Source of the DNA: JAAUTG01 sp964458705
GTDB lineage: Bacteria > Bacteroidota > Bacteroidia > Chitinophagales > Saprospiraceae
Assembly: GCA_964458705.1 (NCBI GenBank)
Contig: CAYWKD010000001.1
Span: 1 to 64,000 of the forward strand
Length of the DNA: 64,000 nt
Reading direction: 5' to 3'
Below the pieces are notes generated by a model. The model worked only from the letters and a program-made list of their open reading frames with translations. It was not told where the DNA came from and made no database searches. Both the position numbers and the translations under genes were made by a program. Shown here one piece after another: positions 39,931-49,867 of the stretch (positions within the stretch are counted from its first letter, which is position 1; each line of letters starts with the position of its first letter).

Positions 39931-42705
39931 ATGGCTGACAAACGCCTTTTCTTACTAGATGGTCATGCTTTAGTCTATCGAGCACATTTTGCATTTATTA
40001 CACGTCCACTTATCAACTCCAAGGGACTAGATACCTCTGCTATTACAGGGTTTGTCAGAACACTTTGGGACTTGATGCAGTCTCAAAAGCCGACTCATCT
40101 TGCTGTTGCTTTTGATACCCACGTTCCGACATTTAGGCACGAAATGTATGAGGACTACAAAGCCAACCGAGAAGAACAACCCGAAGCGATCAAAGCAGCC
40201 TTTCCTTACATTTTTGAAATTCTGAAAGCCTTCAAAATTCCAATTGTCAGTTTGGATGGCTACGAAGCAGATGATGTGATTGGCACTTTAGCAAAACAGG
40301 CTGAAAAAGAAGGCTATACGACTTATATGGTTACACCTGATAAGGATTTTGCTCAGCTGGTATCTAATAAAATTTATTTGTACAAGCCCGCTCGGATGGG
40401 AAATGGTATTGAGATTCTTGGCGAACAGGAGATTTTGAAAAAGTGGCAAATAAAAGAAGTTACACAAGTTATTGACGTACTCGGTTTGCAAGGTGATGCG
40501 GTAGATAATATTCCAGGTATTCCGGGTATTGGAAAAAAGACAGCTATAAAACTGTTGAATGAGTTCAATAGTGTGGAAGGATTACTGGCGAATACTGACC
40601 AACTAAAAGGAAAACAAAAGGAAAAAGTAGAGGAATTTGCGGAACAAGGTTTACTATCTAAAAAACTTGCTACTATTGACATTAATGTCCCAATACAATT
40701 CGATTCCGATCTATTCATTTTAGAACCTTTTGACAGAGAAAAACTGGCAGAGATATTTGCAGAACTAGAATTTAGAACGCTCAAAAAAGCAATTCTTGGA
40801 GAAGAAAAATCAATTGAAAGTAATGCTAATCAACAAGGTAGTTTGTTTGATGAGGAAATTCCAGAGTCAGCTATTGCAACGATTGAATCAAAAGATATTG
40901 AAAATACACCGCATACTTATCATCTAATCAATACAAAAGAGGAACGCAAAAATCTTGCACTTTTACTAGCAGGGGTGAATAGCTTTTGCTTTGATACAGA
41001 AACCACAAGCGTAGATGCCAACCAAGCCGAGTTAGTGGGTTTAGCTTTTGCGGTGAAACCTGCAGAGGCTTACTATGTACCAATTCCTGCCGATCAAGAA
41101 CAAGCAAAAAATATTATAAATGAATTTAAAGCTGTGCTAGAAAATGAGGATATAGAAAAGGTTGGGCAGAATTTAAAATATGATATGATAGTAATGAAAT
41201 GGTATGGCATTGAAATCAAAGGAGCACTATTCGATACCATGTTAGCGCATTATCTAATTGAGCCAGAACTTCGCCACAATCTCAATTACATGTCCGAAAC
41301 CTATCTTCAGTACAAACCCGTTTCCATAGAAACATTAATTGGAAAAAAAGGCAAGAAGCAAGGTAGCATGAGAGATGTAGAGATAGAAGAAGCAAAAGAA
41401 TATGCTGGAGAAGATGTGGATTTAACCCTGCAACTAAAAAAACACTTTGAACCAAAAATAAAAGCAGAAAAATTAGAGTCGCTGCTCTATGATATGGAAA
41501 TTCCCTTGGTGCCCGTATTAGCGGATTTGGAGTATGCAGGCATTAATATTGATAGTGATTTTTTAGCCATTTATTCCAAAGAGTTAGCAGTATCCATCAA
41601 AGCGACCGAGGCAGCTATCTACGAACAAGCCGGTACAGAATTTAATATCGCCTCTCCTAAGCAAGTCGGTGAAGTATTATTCGATAAAATGAATATTCCT
41701 TATCGCTGGCGAAAGACAAAATCTGGACAGTACTCCACCAACGAAGAAAAACTGACAGAGCTAGCCAGAGAACATGAGATCATACAAAAGATTTTAGACT
41801 TTAGAGGATTGAGCAAGCTGAAATCTACTTATGTGGATGCGCTGCCCAAATTGGTCAATCCTAAAACAGGACGTATTCACAGTTCCTTCAATCAAGCATT
41901 GACAGCAACAGGGAGATTAAGTTCTAACAACCCTAACCTTCAAAATATTCCCATTCGAACCGAAGCAGGTCGGAAGGTGCGAAAAGCATTTATTCCTAGA
42001 GATGAAGACCATATATTACTGGCGGCAGATTATTCTCAAATTGAGCTGCGATTGGTTGCCGAAATTAGTGGAGACGAAGCCATGCTGGAGGCTTTTCAAT
42101 CGGGAAAAGATATTCACAAAGCAACAGCGGCTAAAGTATATGACGTACCTTATGATGAAGTTACAAGTGACCAACGTCGGGCCGCTAAAACCATTAACTT
42201 CGCCATTATTTATGGGGCAGGTGCAACCAACATAGGGAAGCAATTAGACATCAAGCGTGCAGAAGCGAGCCAGTTAATTGAGCAATATTTCAAGCAATAT
42301 CACGGCTTGCGAAGGTATATGGACGATTCCGTTAAAACAGCTAGAGAACAAGGATATGTTACTACGCTACTTGGTCGTCGTCGCTATTTGCGAGACATCA
42401 ACAGCAAGAATGCTATTGTGCGCGGTCATGCGGAGCGCAATGCCATGAATACTCCAATTCAAGGAACAGCGGCCGATATGATTAAACTGGCTATGGTTAA
42501 GGTTCATCGTGCTTTCCACGCTAATCACATTCAGTCCAAGATGATCTTACAAGTTCACGATGAACTAGTTTTTGATGTATTAAAGTCCGAACTAGATCAG
42601 GTCAAAGAAATCGTTATTCAAGGAATGCAAACTGCCATGCCAAATCTGCAAGTTCCTATTTTAGTAGAAGCAGGCATTGGCGAACATTGGCTAGAAGCAC
42701 ATTGA
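39931..42705 (+). CDS. polA: DNA polymerase I
   Basis: A 924-residue protein with all three domains. The N-terminal 5'-3' exonuclease has LLDGHALVYRAHFAF and GYEADDVIGT. The 3'-5' proofreading domain keeps FDTETT, with D355 and E357 intact, so proofreading is likely active. The polymerase domain has DYSQIELRL (D700) and QVHDELVF (D877). It fills gaps after Okazaki-fragment processing and in excision repair. It ends 43 bp before the convergent DUF4837 gene. Confidence 0.97.
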   Translation: MADKRLFLLDGHALVYRAHFAFITRPLINSKGLDTSAITGFVRTLWDLMQSQKPTHLAVAFDTHVPTFRHEMYEDYKANREEQPEAIKAAFPYIFEILKAFKIPIVSLDGYEADDVIGTLAKQAEKEGYTTYMVTPDKDFAQLVSNKIYLYKPARMGNGIEILGEQEILKKWQIKEVTQVIDVLGLQGDAVDNIPGIPGIGKKTAIKLLNEFNSVEGLLANTDQLKGKQKEKVEEFAEQGLLSKKLATIDINVPIQFDSDLFILEPFDREKLAEIFAELEFRTLKKAILGEEKSIESNANQQGSLFDEEIPESAIATIESKDIENTPHTYHLINTKEERKNLALLLAGVNSFCFDTETTSVDANQAELVGLAFAVKPAEAYYVPIPADQEQAKNIINEFKAVLENEDIEKVGQNLKYDMIVMKWYGIEIKGALFDTMLAHYLIEPELRHNLNYMSETYLQYKPVSIETLIGKKGKKQGSMRDVEIEEAKEYAGEDVDLTLQLKKHFEPKIKAEKLESLLYDMEIPLVPVLADLEYAGINIDSDFLAIYSKELAVSIKATEAAIYEQAGTEFNIASPKQVGEVLFDKMNIPYRWRKTKSGQYSTNEEKLTELAREHEIIQKILDFRGLSKLKSTYVDALPKLVNPKTGRIHSSFNQALTATGRLSSNNPNLQNIPIRTEAGRKVRKAFIPRDEDHILLAADYSQIELRLVAEISGDEAMLEAFQSGKDIHKATAAKVYDVPYDEVTSDQRRAAKTINFAIIYGAGATNIGKQLDIKRAEASQLIEQYFKQYHGLRRYMDDSVKTAREQGYVTTLLGRRRYLRDINSKNAIVRGHAERNAMNTPIQGTAADMIKLAMVKVHRAFHANHIQSKMILQVHDELVFDVLKSELDQVKEIVIQGMQTAMPNLQVPILVEAGIGEHWLEAH

Positions 42706-42747
42706 CGCTTGAGATTAGATACTTGATAGATATTCAACTTACAAAAA

Positions 42748-43839
42748 CTAGGAAGTAAATTTCAGTGTGCTGATGATATACTCTAAATTCTGCATGAATT
42801 CACGCTTGGATTCTCCAGGTGCATGAACAAATCCACAAATAAAGACCAATTCATTAGTATTTGGGTTTACAGTCAAATAACTTACAAAAGCCCCGCCCAT
42901 GTAGTCATTTACAATTTCCCAAATGCCTCTAGCTTCGAGTGCGTAATTACCATTCAGTTCTACCACATCTGTCAACAGTGGTAAATCTATATCATTAATT
43001 TGCATATATGTACCTTCTATCTCAGAGGATACTAATTTTTTCCCTAATGAATCTTGAATAGCCTTCAAGTTGGCTCGGCTTAGTTGAGATTGATTCGTAT
43101 AAGGCATTTTATGAATCATAATATTACTGCTACTCACTGGCGTTTCTCTGCGCATCCAAAAGGTATTTTCTTTATTAAAGGCAGTGAAGTATTTTTTAGG
43201 GACTCGCATTTTAACACGCATAGTTTCTGCCATATCGTTTTGCACAATATTATTGTCTCCGTTGACAAAGATATTAGCCTCTATCAAATTGCGATTTGCT
43301 TTGTCAATTCTTTCTTTGATAGCGGGGAAAGAAGCGACCGCCTGATTCGCTAGTGCCTCCTCTCCTTTCTCGTGTAAAAAAATGAGCAACTGCCCCTTAG
43401 CCCACTTATCCAATCCTACAGTGTTGCGAGGTGCATTGGGGTCTTCCTTGATAGAACGCATTTTTTCACTACCAATAATGTCTTTTGTTAATTTCGTAGC
43501 ACTGGCATCCTCGTCGTTTAAATTAGTAAGCACTAGATAGCTTCTGAGTTGTTTGCGCTGTTCCATTTCTGCCAATTGCTTTGGTGTGTAATGCAACAAG
43601 TCAAAAATAGGCTCTGGCTGTGGCAAAAGTGGATATGCTGAGCTAAAATAGTAGCGCACACTATCACCAACATTACCCTCCCAAACATCTTGATCGGCTA
43701 CTACGACCAATTGATTTCTAGGTCCAAAAGCCGTAGGTACTGGCTGCAACTTCTTTCGCACTTCTTGAGAACAACCAGCCAAAATGATAAGACTCAATAC
43801 TCCAATAATTCCGCTGTACCACTTGAGTTGTTTCTGCAT
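42748..43839 (-). CDS. DUF4837 family lipoprotein
   Basis: A 363-residue lipoprotein with lipid Cys in LIILAGCSQE (about residue 23). The sequence after it, GPRNQLVVVADQDVWEG...GDSVRYYF, is recognisable as DUF4837, a Bacteroidota family of unknown function. It has mixed alpha/beta domains and no enzymatic motif I recognise. It is probably tethered to the inner or outer membrane. It lies downstream of the BatD-like gene on the same strand, separated by 149 bp and a hairpin. Confidence 0.8.
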   Translation of the reverse strand: MQKQLKWYSGIIGVLSLIILAGCSQEVRKKLQPVPTAFGPRNQLVVVADQDVWEGNVGDSVRYYFSSAYPLLPQPEPIFDLLHYTPKQLAEMEQRKQLRSYLVLTNLNDEDASATKLTKDIIGSEKMRSIKEDPNAPRNTVGLDKWAKGQLLIFLHEKGEEALANQAVASFPAIKERIDKANRNLIEANIFVNGDNNIVQNDMAETMRVKMRVPKKYFTAFNKENTFWMRRETPVSSSNIMIHKMPYTNQSQLSRANLKAIQDSLGKKLVSSEIEGTYMQINDIDLPLLTDVVELNGNYALEARGIWEIVNDYMGGAFVSYLTVNPNTNELVFICGFVHAPGESKREFMQNLEYIISTLKFTS

Positions 43840-43927
43840 GAATAGTTTTTTTTACAAATTTAGCATTATCTATTCAAACAGATGCGTTGGAGTTCAGTTT
43901 TGGTGTAGAGGATTGTTTCTGTGTAGA

Positions 43928-43965
43928 AAAGGTAGCAAATACTCCAAAAAGTGTTTGCCACCTTT
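43928..43965 (-). terminator. Hairpin after the BatD-like gene
   Basis: An imperfect stem of about 15 pairs joins AAAGGT-A-GCAAATACT with AGTGTTTGC-C-ACCTTT, with one mismatch and one G-U, around a short A-rich loop. It is 23 bases past the BatD-like stop on the minus strand. Confidence 0.5.
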
Positions 43966-43988
43966 ATTGTATGCTACTAAGTGAGTTA

Positions 43989-44645
43989 CTATATGCGCTT
44001 GATGGTTCGCTTGCGTCTTTGCTCTTGCATCAAAGAATCAAGAGGTAGTTCAGGAAACTGAAAATCCTCCATATCAAGCTGCTCAAGAAGTTGCCTTCTC
44101 ATTTCATCAAAGTCAAAATCTTCAAAGAAATCACTAGGCATTCTAAGTTGCTTGAATAAGCTATCTATATTGGGCATCTGCGTATCAAAAAATGAACCGC
44201 CAAACAAGTCATCAAATTCCATTTGGAACTCTTCACTGTAAGAATGTCTTTGTTGAGTCACCCCATCAGGGTTAGGATAAACCATCACTTGAATCGGCTC
44301 AGACTCTAATACGAGCTGAGCAGCTTCGATACTTGCAGGTTCAATGTAATAACTACCTACATCATTGGGTCTTAGGTAATAGGTATATGTAATACGCTGC
44401 GTCATCTGACCATTCACAAAAGATTGATTACTAGAAGTGTTCGGCCCGCTCACTATGGTGAAACCATTAAATAATGGTGGTGCAAAATTACGACCACTTG
44501 CACCCTCTAAAGTAAACTTAACCTCTAAGGCGTTACCCATTAAAATAGAATCCGTATTCACACTGACTGTGAATCTAATTTCATCTTGTCCGAACAAGGT
44601 TATCGAACTGAACAGGAAACCAAATACAAACAATGCGTTTTTCAT
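43989..44645 (-). CDS. Stand-alone BatD-like N-terminal domain protein
   Basis: A 218-residue protein with a signal peptide (cleavage near TLFGQ). One BatD-type Ig-like domain follows: EIRFTVSVNTDSILMGNALEV, then NFAPPLFNGFTIVSGP and TYTYYLRPNDVGSYYIEPA. Full-length BatD proteins in aerotolerance operons have several such domains and a membrane helix. This one stops after the first domain and continues into an acidic, low-complexity tail (about 140-205) that ends in a basic patch. No BatA, BatB, BatC, BatE or MoxR genes are adjacent. It is therefore a short paralogue or a truncated copy, probably periplasmic. Confidence 0.7.
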   Translation of the reverse strand: MKNALFVFGFLFSSITLFGQDEIRFTVSVNTDSILMGNALEVKFTLEGASGRNFAPPLFNGFTIVSGPNTSSNQSFVNGQMTQRITYTYYLRPNDVGSYYIEPASIEAAQLVLESEPIQVMVYPNPDGVTQQRHSYSEEFQMEFDDLFGGSFFDTQMPNIDSLFKQLRMPSDFFEDFDFDEMRRQLLEQLDMEDFQFPELPLDSLMQEQRRKRTIKRI

Positions 44646-44776
44646 AAGTTTCTACTTTTAGTTAATGTTCTGAAGTATTTTATTCTCTACAATTATTTTA
44701 GTATAAAAACGACTAATCGAGCTAGAAGTTTTATGAAGCAATCAACTTACTTGTTGTTAGATTAGCAAACAAAAAC

Positions 44777-44784
44777 TATCTTTA
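44777..44784 (+). promoter_or_regulatory. Promoter -7 box for the gliding-C-terminal protein gene
   Basis: TATCTTTA is one base from TAnnTTTG, and TTG at 44754-44756 is 20 bases upstream, correct spacing for the -33 element. The predicted start is about 30 bases before the ATG at 44818. Confidence 0.45.
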
Positions 44785-44817
44785 GCATCAAAGAGTAGTA
44801 CAAAATATACGTAGTCT

Positions 44818-46677
44818 ATGAGTTTAAAGAAAATTGTGTGGCTTGGATTGATAATGTGTTGTAGTGTAATTGTAACAGCTCAACTTTGTTCAGGAAACTT
44901 AGGAGATAATATCTTCGAGGATGGCGACTTTGGCAGTGGCACTGATAATATTTTGAGAGAAAATCCTAATATAGCTCCTGGATATACTTACTCACAAGGT
45001 ACACCTCCGCCTGATGGCTTATACGTGATAACTAATAATACAGGCGCATGGTCGGGACTTTACAGCACTTGGCTAAGTATTCGTGACAATAGCGATGATC
45101 CAAACGGCTATATGATGGTCGTGAATGCTAGCTTTACAACAGGTGCTTTTTATGAACAAACTATTGAAGGGCTTTGCGAAAATACACTATATGTTTTTTC
45201 AGCTGACATCATCAACCTAATCCAAAAGGGCGTTACCAACCATATACGACCCAATGTCTCCTTTTTGATTGATGATGAAATAAAATATACAACTGGTGAA
45301 ATTCCTCAAACAGACGCTTGGAACACCTACGGCTTCACTTTCGAAACTGGATCTAATGTTACATCCGTTAAACTCACGCTTCAGAACAATGCTCCAGGTG
45401 GTATTGGCAATGATCTTGCACTGGACAATATTACTTTTCGACCTTGCGGACCTGAAGCACTTATCTTACCTAGATCGATTGCCGATATTTGCGAAGATGG
45501 TGATCCTATCGAGTTAGAAGCAACTGTGATCGGAAATCAATACGAAAATTCCGCTTTTCAATGGCAGCGCAGTTTTGATGAGGGAGTAACATGGGAAAGT
45601 ATCATGAACGAGAACAGTAACACCTATGAACACACGGAATTAGCAAGTGGATTTTACTACTATCGCTATTTGCTTTCCGCTTCTTTAGATAACATCGAAA
45701 ACGCTAAATGCCGTGTCAACTCTAATATAAAAGTCGTGAATGTTGTGCCTAAATTTTACACTATAGTCGATACGCTTTGTCAGGGGTTGAACTTCAAAGT
45801 AGGTACTTCAATTTATTCAGAAACAGGCATTTATACAGACTCTTTAATATCATCGCTGGGTTGTGATAGTATAGTTACATTAGATTTAACAATTGTGCCA
45901 GATCGAGGCATCAACGCAACAACCCTGATCGAGCCACCTATTTGCTTTGGCGATAGCAATGCCCAAATCCAAGTAACTAATCCAATCGATGGATACCCAC
46001 CTTACAACATTGGCTTAAATGAATCAATACAACAGAATGAAGGCAGTTGGCAAAATTTGAGTAGCGGGAATTATACTATTAAAATAGAAGATCGCTTTGG
46101 TTGTCAGTTTGATACTGTGCTATCAGTTATTGATCCTGCACTTTTTCAAATTGATATTGGAGACGATCAAGATGTGGAATTAGGTGATGGTATTTTATTT
46201 TCTTTGAATACCAATTATCCAATCAGCAAACTCGAATGGCTATCTGATGCTATTGATTGCCCAACGAACTGCTTAGACGAATTGATTTACCCTAAAAATA
46301 GTAGTGTATATCCAATAACTGCTTTTTCAGATGCAGGCTGCACAGCTAGTGATTCTGTTTTCATCGAAGTCCAGAAGACTCGAAAATTGTATATTCCCAC
46401 TGCCTTCTCTCCCAATTTTGACGGTATCAACGACCGCTTTACACTTTATGGAGACGAGCCTAATGTGCAACGTATTATGTCATTACAAATTTTTGATCGT
46501 TGGGGTAATTTGATTTACAAAGCAAACGACATGTTGGTCAACGATCCAAATGTAGGTTGGAATGGCTCTTTTAATGGAAAAGAACTGGACAAAGGCGTTT
46601 ATCTTTATCAAGCTGATGTTTTATATTTTGATGGTATCATTGAAAAAGTTACTGGAGATATTTTTTTAATGCGATAA
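44818..46677 (+). CDS. T9SS cargo protein with gliding-motility-type C-terminal domain
   Basis: A 619-residue protein with a signal peptide (cleavage near VTAQ) and a jelly-roll-like N-terminal domain (about 25-210, with NIFEDGDFGSG and GIGNDLALDNITFRPC typical of exported carbohydrate-binding-like modules). Ig-like segments follow, with one SprB-like stretch (PPICFGDSNAQIQV). The last 95 residues form a gliding-motility-associated C-terminal domain (YIPTAFSPNFDGINDRF, LQIFDRWGNLIY, GWNGSFNG, GDIFLMR). It should be exported across the outer membrane by the T9SS to the cell surface. There is no PorP/SprF partner next to it, unlike the 24.5-33.1 kb locus. Confidence 0.88.
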   Translation: MSLKKIVWLGLIMCCSVIVTAQLCSGNLGDNIFEDGDFGSGTDNILRENPNIAPGYTYSQGTPPPDGLYVITNNTGAWSGLYSTWLSIRDNSDDPNGYMMVVNASFTTGAFYEQTIEGLCENTLYVFSADIINLIQKGVTNHIRPNVSFLIDDEIKYTTGEIPQTDAWNTYGFTFETGSNVTSVKLTLQNNAPGGIGNDLALDNITFRPCGPEALILPRSIADICEDGDPIELEATVIGNQYENSAFQWQRSFDEGVTWESIMNENSNTYEHTELASGFYYYRYLLSASLDNIENAKCRVNSNIKVVNVVPKFYTIVDTLCQGLNFKVGTSIYSETGIYTDSLISSLGCDSIVTLDLTIVPDRGINATTLIEPPICFGDSNAQIQVTNPIDGYPPYNIGLNESIQQNEGSWQNLSSGNYTIKIEDRFGCQFDTVLSVIDPALFQIDIGDDQDVELGDGILFSLNTNYPISKLEWLSDAIDCPTNCLDELIYPKNSSVYPITAFSDAGCTASDSVFIEVQKTRKLYIPTAFSPNFDGINDRFTLYGDEPNVQRIMSLQIFDRWGNLIYKANDMLVNDPNVGWNGSFNGKELDKGVYLYQADVLYFDGIIEKVTGDIFLMR

Positions 46678-46693
46678 TAAAATGCCGACCACA

Positions 46694-47365
46694 TTATTCG
46701 CTCTTCGACCTTTCAATTCTACCCCCTCTTAACCGAAGAATATGATTCGTTTTGGCAGCCAAATCTGGATCGTGTGTTACCACGACAAGAGTCGTACCAG
46801 CATTTTTATTCAAACTAAACAACAATTCCTCAATTTTTTGACCAGTTTCTTCATCTAAATTTCCTGTCGGCTCGTCTGCAAATAAAATTTTCGGACGATT
46901 CACAAAGGCTCTAGCCAAAGATACTCGTTGCTGCTCACCACCCGAAAGCTGCAACGGATAATGATGGTATCGATGTCCTAGCCCCACTTGTTCCAATATT
47001 TCTTTTGCTCGTTGTTCTGTTCTTTGCGCTCGCCGAAGTTCTAAAGGTACCATCACATTTTCGAGTGCAGTAAGCGTAGGTAGCAGTTGAAAATTTTGAA
47101 AAATAAATCCTACATACTCATTGCGAAGCGCAGCTCTCTGGTCTTCCGTTAAATTATCAAGTGGCTTATTGTTTAAGATAACAGAACCGGAAGTAGCCCT
47201 ATCCAAACCTGCGCAAAGTCCTAGCAATGTTGTTTTTCCGCTACCAGACGGACCTACAATTGAAAAGGTATCGCCAGCTTCAATAGAAAAACTAACATCA
47301 TCTAATACCGTTAAAGATTTACTACCTGTTCGATAGGTCTTAGTCAAGTTTTGTACTTCAAGCAT
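46694..47365 (-). CDS. ABC transporter ATP-binding protein, LolD/MacB type
   Basis: A 223-residue ATPase from the ATG at 47365, which begins with the usual MLEVQNLTKTY; an upstream extension of 16 codons is less likely. The Walker A motif GPSGSGKTT is at residues 38-46, the signature LSGGEQQRVSLARAF follows, and Walker B is ILFADEPTGNLD. This subfamily energises lipoprotein release or MacB-like export. No permease gene is next to it, so the partner is encoded elsewhere and the substrate is not determined. It is convergent with the gene ending at 46677 and divergent from tilS. Confidence 0.88.
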   Translation of the reverse strand: MLEVQNLTKTYRTGSKSLTVLDDVSFSIEAGDTFSIVGPSGSGKTTLLGLCAGLDRATSGSVILNNKPLDNLTEDQRAALRNEYVGFIFQNFQLLPTLTALENVMVPLELRRAQRTEQRAKEILEQVGLGHRYHHYPLQLSGGEQQRVSLARAFVNRPKILFADEPTGNLDEETGQKIEELLFSLNKNAGTTLVVVTHDPDLAAKTNHILRLRGGRIERSKSE

Positions 47366-47453
47366 AAGTTTTATTTTTGAGTACAACGCACTACCTAAAT
47401 AGTGGTTGCTCATACTGGAGCATCATTCGACTAAAGTAGATAAATCATAGACT

Positions 47454-48800
47454 ATGCTAGCAGAGCTTCAAACATTCGTTAATCAAAACCAGCTTTTTAA
47501 ACCCCAAAATAGCATTCTAATTGCTGTTAGTGGAGGGATAGATTCGGTGGTGCTTTGTTATTTATTTTCTATGGCAAATTGGAAGTTTGGTGTAGCGCAT
47601 TGTAACTTTCAATTAAGAGGAAGAGCCGCAGATGAGGACGAGCAGTTCGTTCAGCAATTAGCGAAAGAGCTAAGCACTCCATTTTACAACATCCAATTTG
47701 ATACTCAAAAAATTGCTGAAGCACAAAAAGCATCTATACAACTAGTTGCTAGAGAATTGCGCTATGATTGGTTGGAGCAGATTCGAGTTGAGCAAGCATA
47801 CGACTACATTGCCACGGCACATCATCTGAACGACTCCATCGAAACAGGCATTTACAACTTTGCTAAAGGCACAGGAATTAGGGGTTTGACAGGCATTCCT
47901 ATTAAGAATAATCGCATTATTCGCCCCTTGCATTTTGCGACAAAGCAGGAAATTCAAAAGTTTGCAAAAGAAAATAATATTGAATACAGAATGGATAGCT
48001 CCAATGCAGATGCCAAATATAATCGAAATAAAATAAGGCATTTCGTCATTCCTGCACTTCAAACAATCAACCCCAATTTAGAATATACCGCAAAAAAGAC
48101 TTTTCAAAACCTTCAAGCAACCACTGAAATTTTTGATTGGGCAATTGAACAAATGAAGCAGCAGTCCTCACAAATTGTAGGTGAAACAAAAACCATTAAC
48201 TTAAAAAAAATAAGTGACTTCCCCTACCCTACTACCGTTTTGTATGAAATTATAAAGGACTACAACTTCAATGCAGATCAAGCACAGCAAATACTCGAAA
48301 GTCAAGCAACAGGCAAGCAATTTTTCTCAGATACTCACGAAGCATTAATTAATCGCCATCTGCTCATGATTCGTCCCAAAGTAGAAAATGTAGCATCTAT
48401 TTATTGGATAAATACGGACACGAATTATTTAAGCATTGGTGAAGCTGAATTACTAATCAAAAAAACACCTGTTCCTTCTGCTTTTCTTGCAGATAATAAC
48501 TGGGCTGTTTTAGACTACGATACGTTAAAGTTTCCGTTAATATTGCGCCGTTGGAAAGCAGGAGACCATTTTCAACCACTTGGAATGAGAGGAAAAAAAC
48601 AAAAAATACAAGACTTCTTTTCCAACAACAAAGTATCTCGCTTTGCCAAAGAAAAAGTTTGGATATTAGAATCAAATGGTGAAATTTGTTGGATAATTGG
48701 TCATAGAATTGATGAGCGATTCAAAATTACTGCAACTACCCAACAATGCTTAACCTTACATTATCAACTTATTCAACCAGAGACAATTATCACAACATGA
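47454..48800 (+). CDS. tilS: tRNA(Ile)-lysidine synthase
   Basis: A 448-residue PP-loop ATPase with SGGIDSV at residues 26-32 and the usual long C-terminal substrate-binding half (RRWKAGDHFQPLGMRGKKQKIQDFF). It converts C34 of tRNA-Ile(CAU) to lysidine so that AUA is read as Ile. Its stop overlaps the start of the next gene as ATGA (48797-48800), suggesting translational coupling with an unrelated exported protein. Confidence 0.95.
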   Translation: MLAELQTFVNQNQLFKPQNSILIAVSGGIDSVVLCYLFSMANWKFGVAHCNFQLRGRAADEDEQFVQQLAKELSTPFYNIQFDTQKIAEAQKASIQLVARELRYDWLEQIRVEQAYDYIATAHHLNDSIETGIYNFAKGTGIRGLTGIPIKNNRIIRPLHFATKQEIQKFAKENNIEYRMDSSNADAKYNRNKIRHFVIPALQTINPNLEYTAKKTFQNLQATTEIFDWAIEQMKQQSSQIVGETKTINLKKISDFPYPTTVLYEIIKDYNFNADQAQQILESQATGKQFFSDTHEALINRHLLMIRPKVENVASIYWINTDTNYLSIGEAELLIKKTPVPSAFLADNNWAVLDYDTLKFPLILRRWKAGDHFQPLGMRGKKQKIQDFFSNNKVSRFAKEKVWILESNGEICWIIGHRIDERFKITATTQQCLTLHYQLIQPETIITT

Positions 48801-49855
48801 AAAGAATTAGTTTTACTTCATTGCTATTCAGTCTTATTATTACAAATAGTATTGCACAAGATGTCCAAGTACCAACAGAGCAGTTTTCATTTATAACAAA
48901 GAAAACAGCTACTTGGTGTCCGATATGTGGTGGTGCAGCTTGGGATTCTTTCCGAAAGATGATAGATGATAATGAAGAAAGTGCCATTTTGGTGGCCGCC
49001 CACTATGATAATGGTAGCCGATTATTTTCACAGGCAGCTCAAGATATTGTTAGCAACTTTGAAGGAGGTGTAGGATATGGTCAACCTGTTTTTTTCTACA
49101 ACAACAGTCGACTAAATGGACGTGGCGATGCTACCGTAGCTGATGTGAGGGATAGAGTGAGAAATGCCTACAGCAATAATCCAATAATGCAAACAGGTAT
49201 TAAAGCAACCGTACAGGCGGAAAGTAGAACTTTGCTGATAGAAACTAAGACAACATTTTTTAGTAGTGCAGAGGGAAATTTTCGATTGGGCATTTATCCC
49301 ATTCTCAAAGAAGTAGAAGAAATTCAAGCAAGTCAAGGCAATGCTATTCATAAACAAATACTACTTGATGAAATTACAGGTGAAAGTTTTGGAAAAATAA
49401 TTGCCTCGAGTAGTACGCCCTCAGGTATGACCATCAATGAGACTTACGAAATCAAAGATAATGCCATCATTACAGCAGCCACAGCAAATAATCTTCAGTT
49501 AGCGGCTGTGCTATGGCAGGAAAATGGCGACACCTATGAATTCATCAATGGCTATACAACTGATACAATAGAAGAAGAGATGATCTCCTCTAACGAAAGT
49601 TATGATATTCCAAACTTGGATTGGCACATTCGATCTACTGGAAATTTAGCTACTTTGGAACTTGACATAACAGAATCACTAAAAAATGTAGAAATCGTGA
49701 TTTATACTTTAGATGGCAAAAAGATCAGCACTTTGTATGAAGGCGATTTATTAAAAGGAACACATCAATTCCAGTTGGATGGTCATGCTGGAATTCAGGT
49801 AGCAGCTATAAAGATGGGAAGCCAAATAAACGCTAAGACATTTTTCATTCAATAA
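48797..49855 (+). CDS. Omp28-like thioredoxin-fold exported protein with T9SS-type tail
   Basis: A 352-residue protein from ATG at 48797; upstream codons belong to tilS. The signal peptide cleaves near SIAQ. The N-terminal domain carries TWCPICGGAAW, a CxxC pair like the Omp28-related proteins of Bacteroidota that have a thioredoxin-like fold. The C-terminal about 75 residues (ELDITESLKNVEIVIYTLDGKK ... FFIQ) look like a T9SS type A sorting domain. It would be exported, perhaps to the surface; a redox role is possible but not shown. It is coupled to tilS by the 4-base overlap. Confidence 0.75.
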   Translation: MKRISFTSLLFSLIITNSIAQDVQVPTEQFSFITKKTATWCPICGGAAWDSFRKMIDDNEESAILVAAHYDNGSRLFSQAAQDIVSNFEGGVGYGQPVFFYNNSRLNGRGDATVADVRDRVRNAYSNNPIMQTGIKATVQAESRTLLIETKTTFFSSAEGNFRLGIYPILKEVEEIQASQGNAIHKQILLDEITGESFGKIIASSSTPSGMTINETYEIKDNAIITAATANNLQLAAVLWQENGDTYEFINGYTTDTIEEEMISSNESYDIPNLDWHIRSTGNLATLELDITESLKNVEIVIYTLDGKKISTLYEGDLLKGTHQFQLDGHAGIQVAAIKMGSQINAKTFFIQ

Positions 49856-49867
49856 AATTATTCTATT

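Noticed and set aside
47742..48062. 106-codon minus-strand frame inside tilS
   Set aside because: Antisense shadow; tilS itself is complete and clearly recognised.
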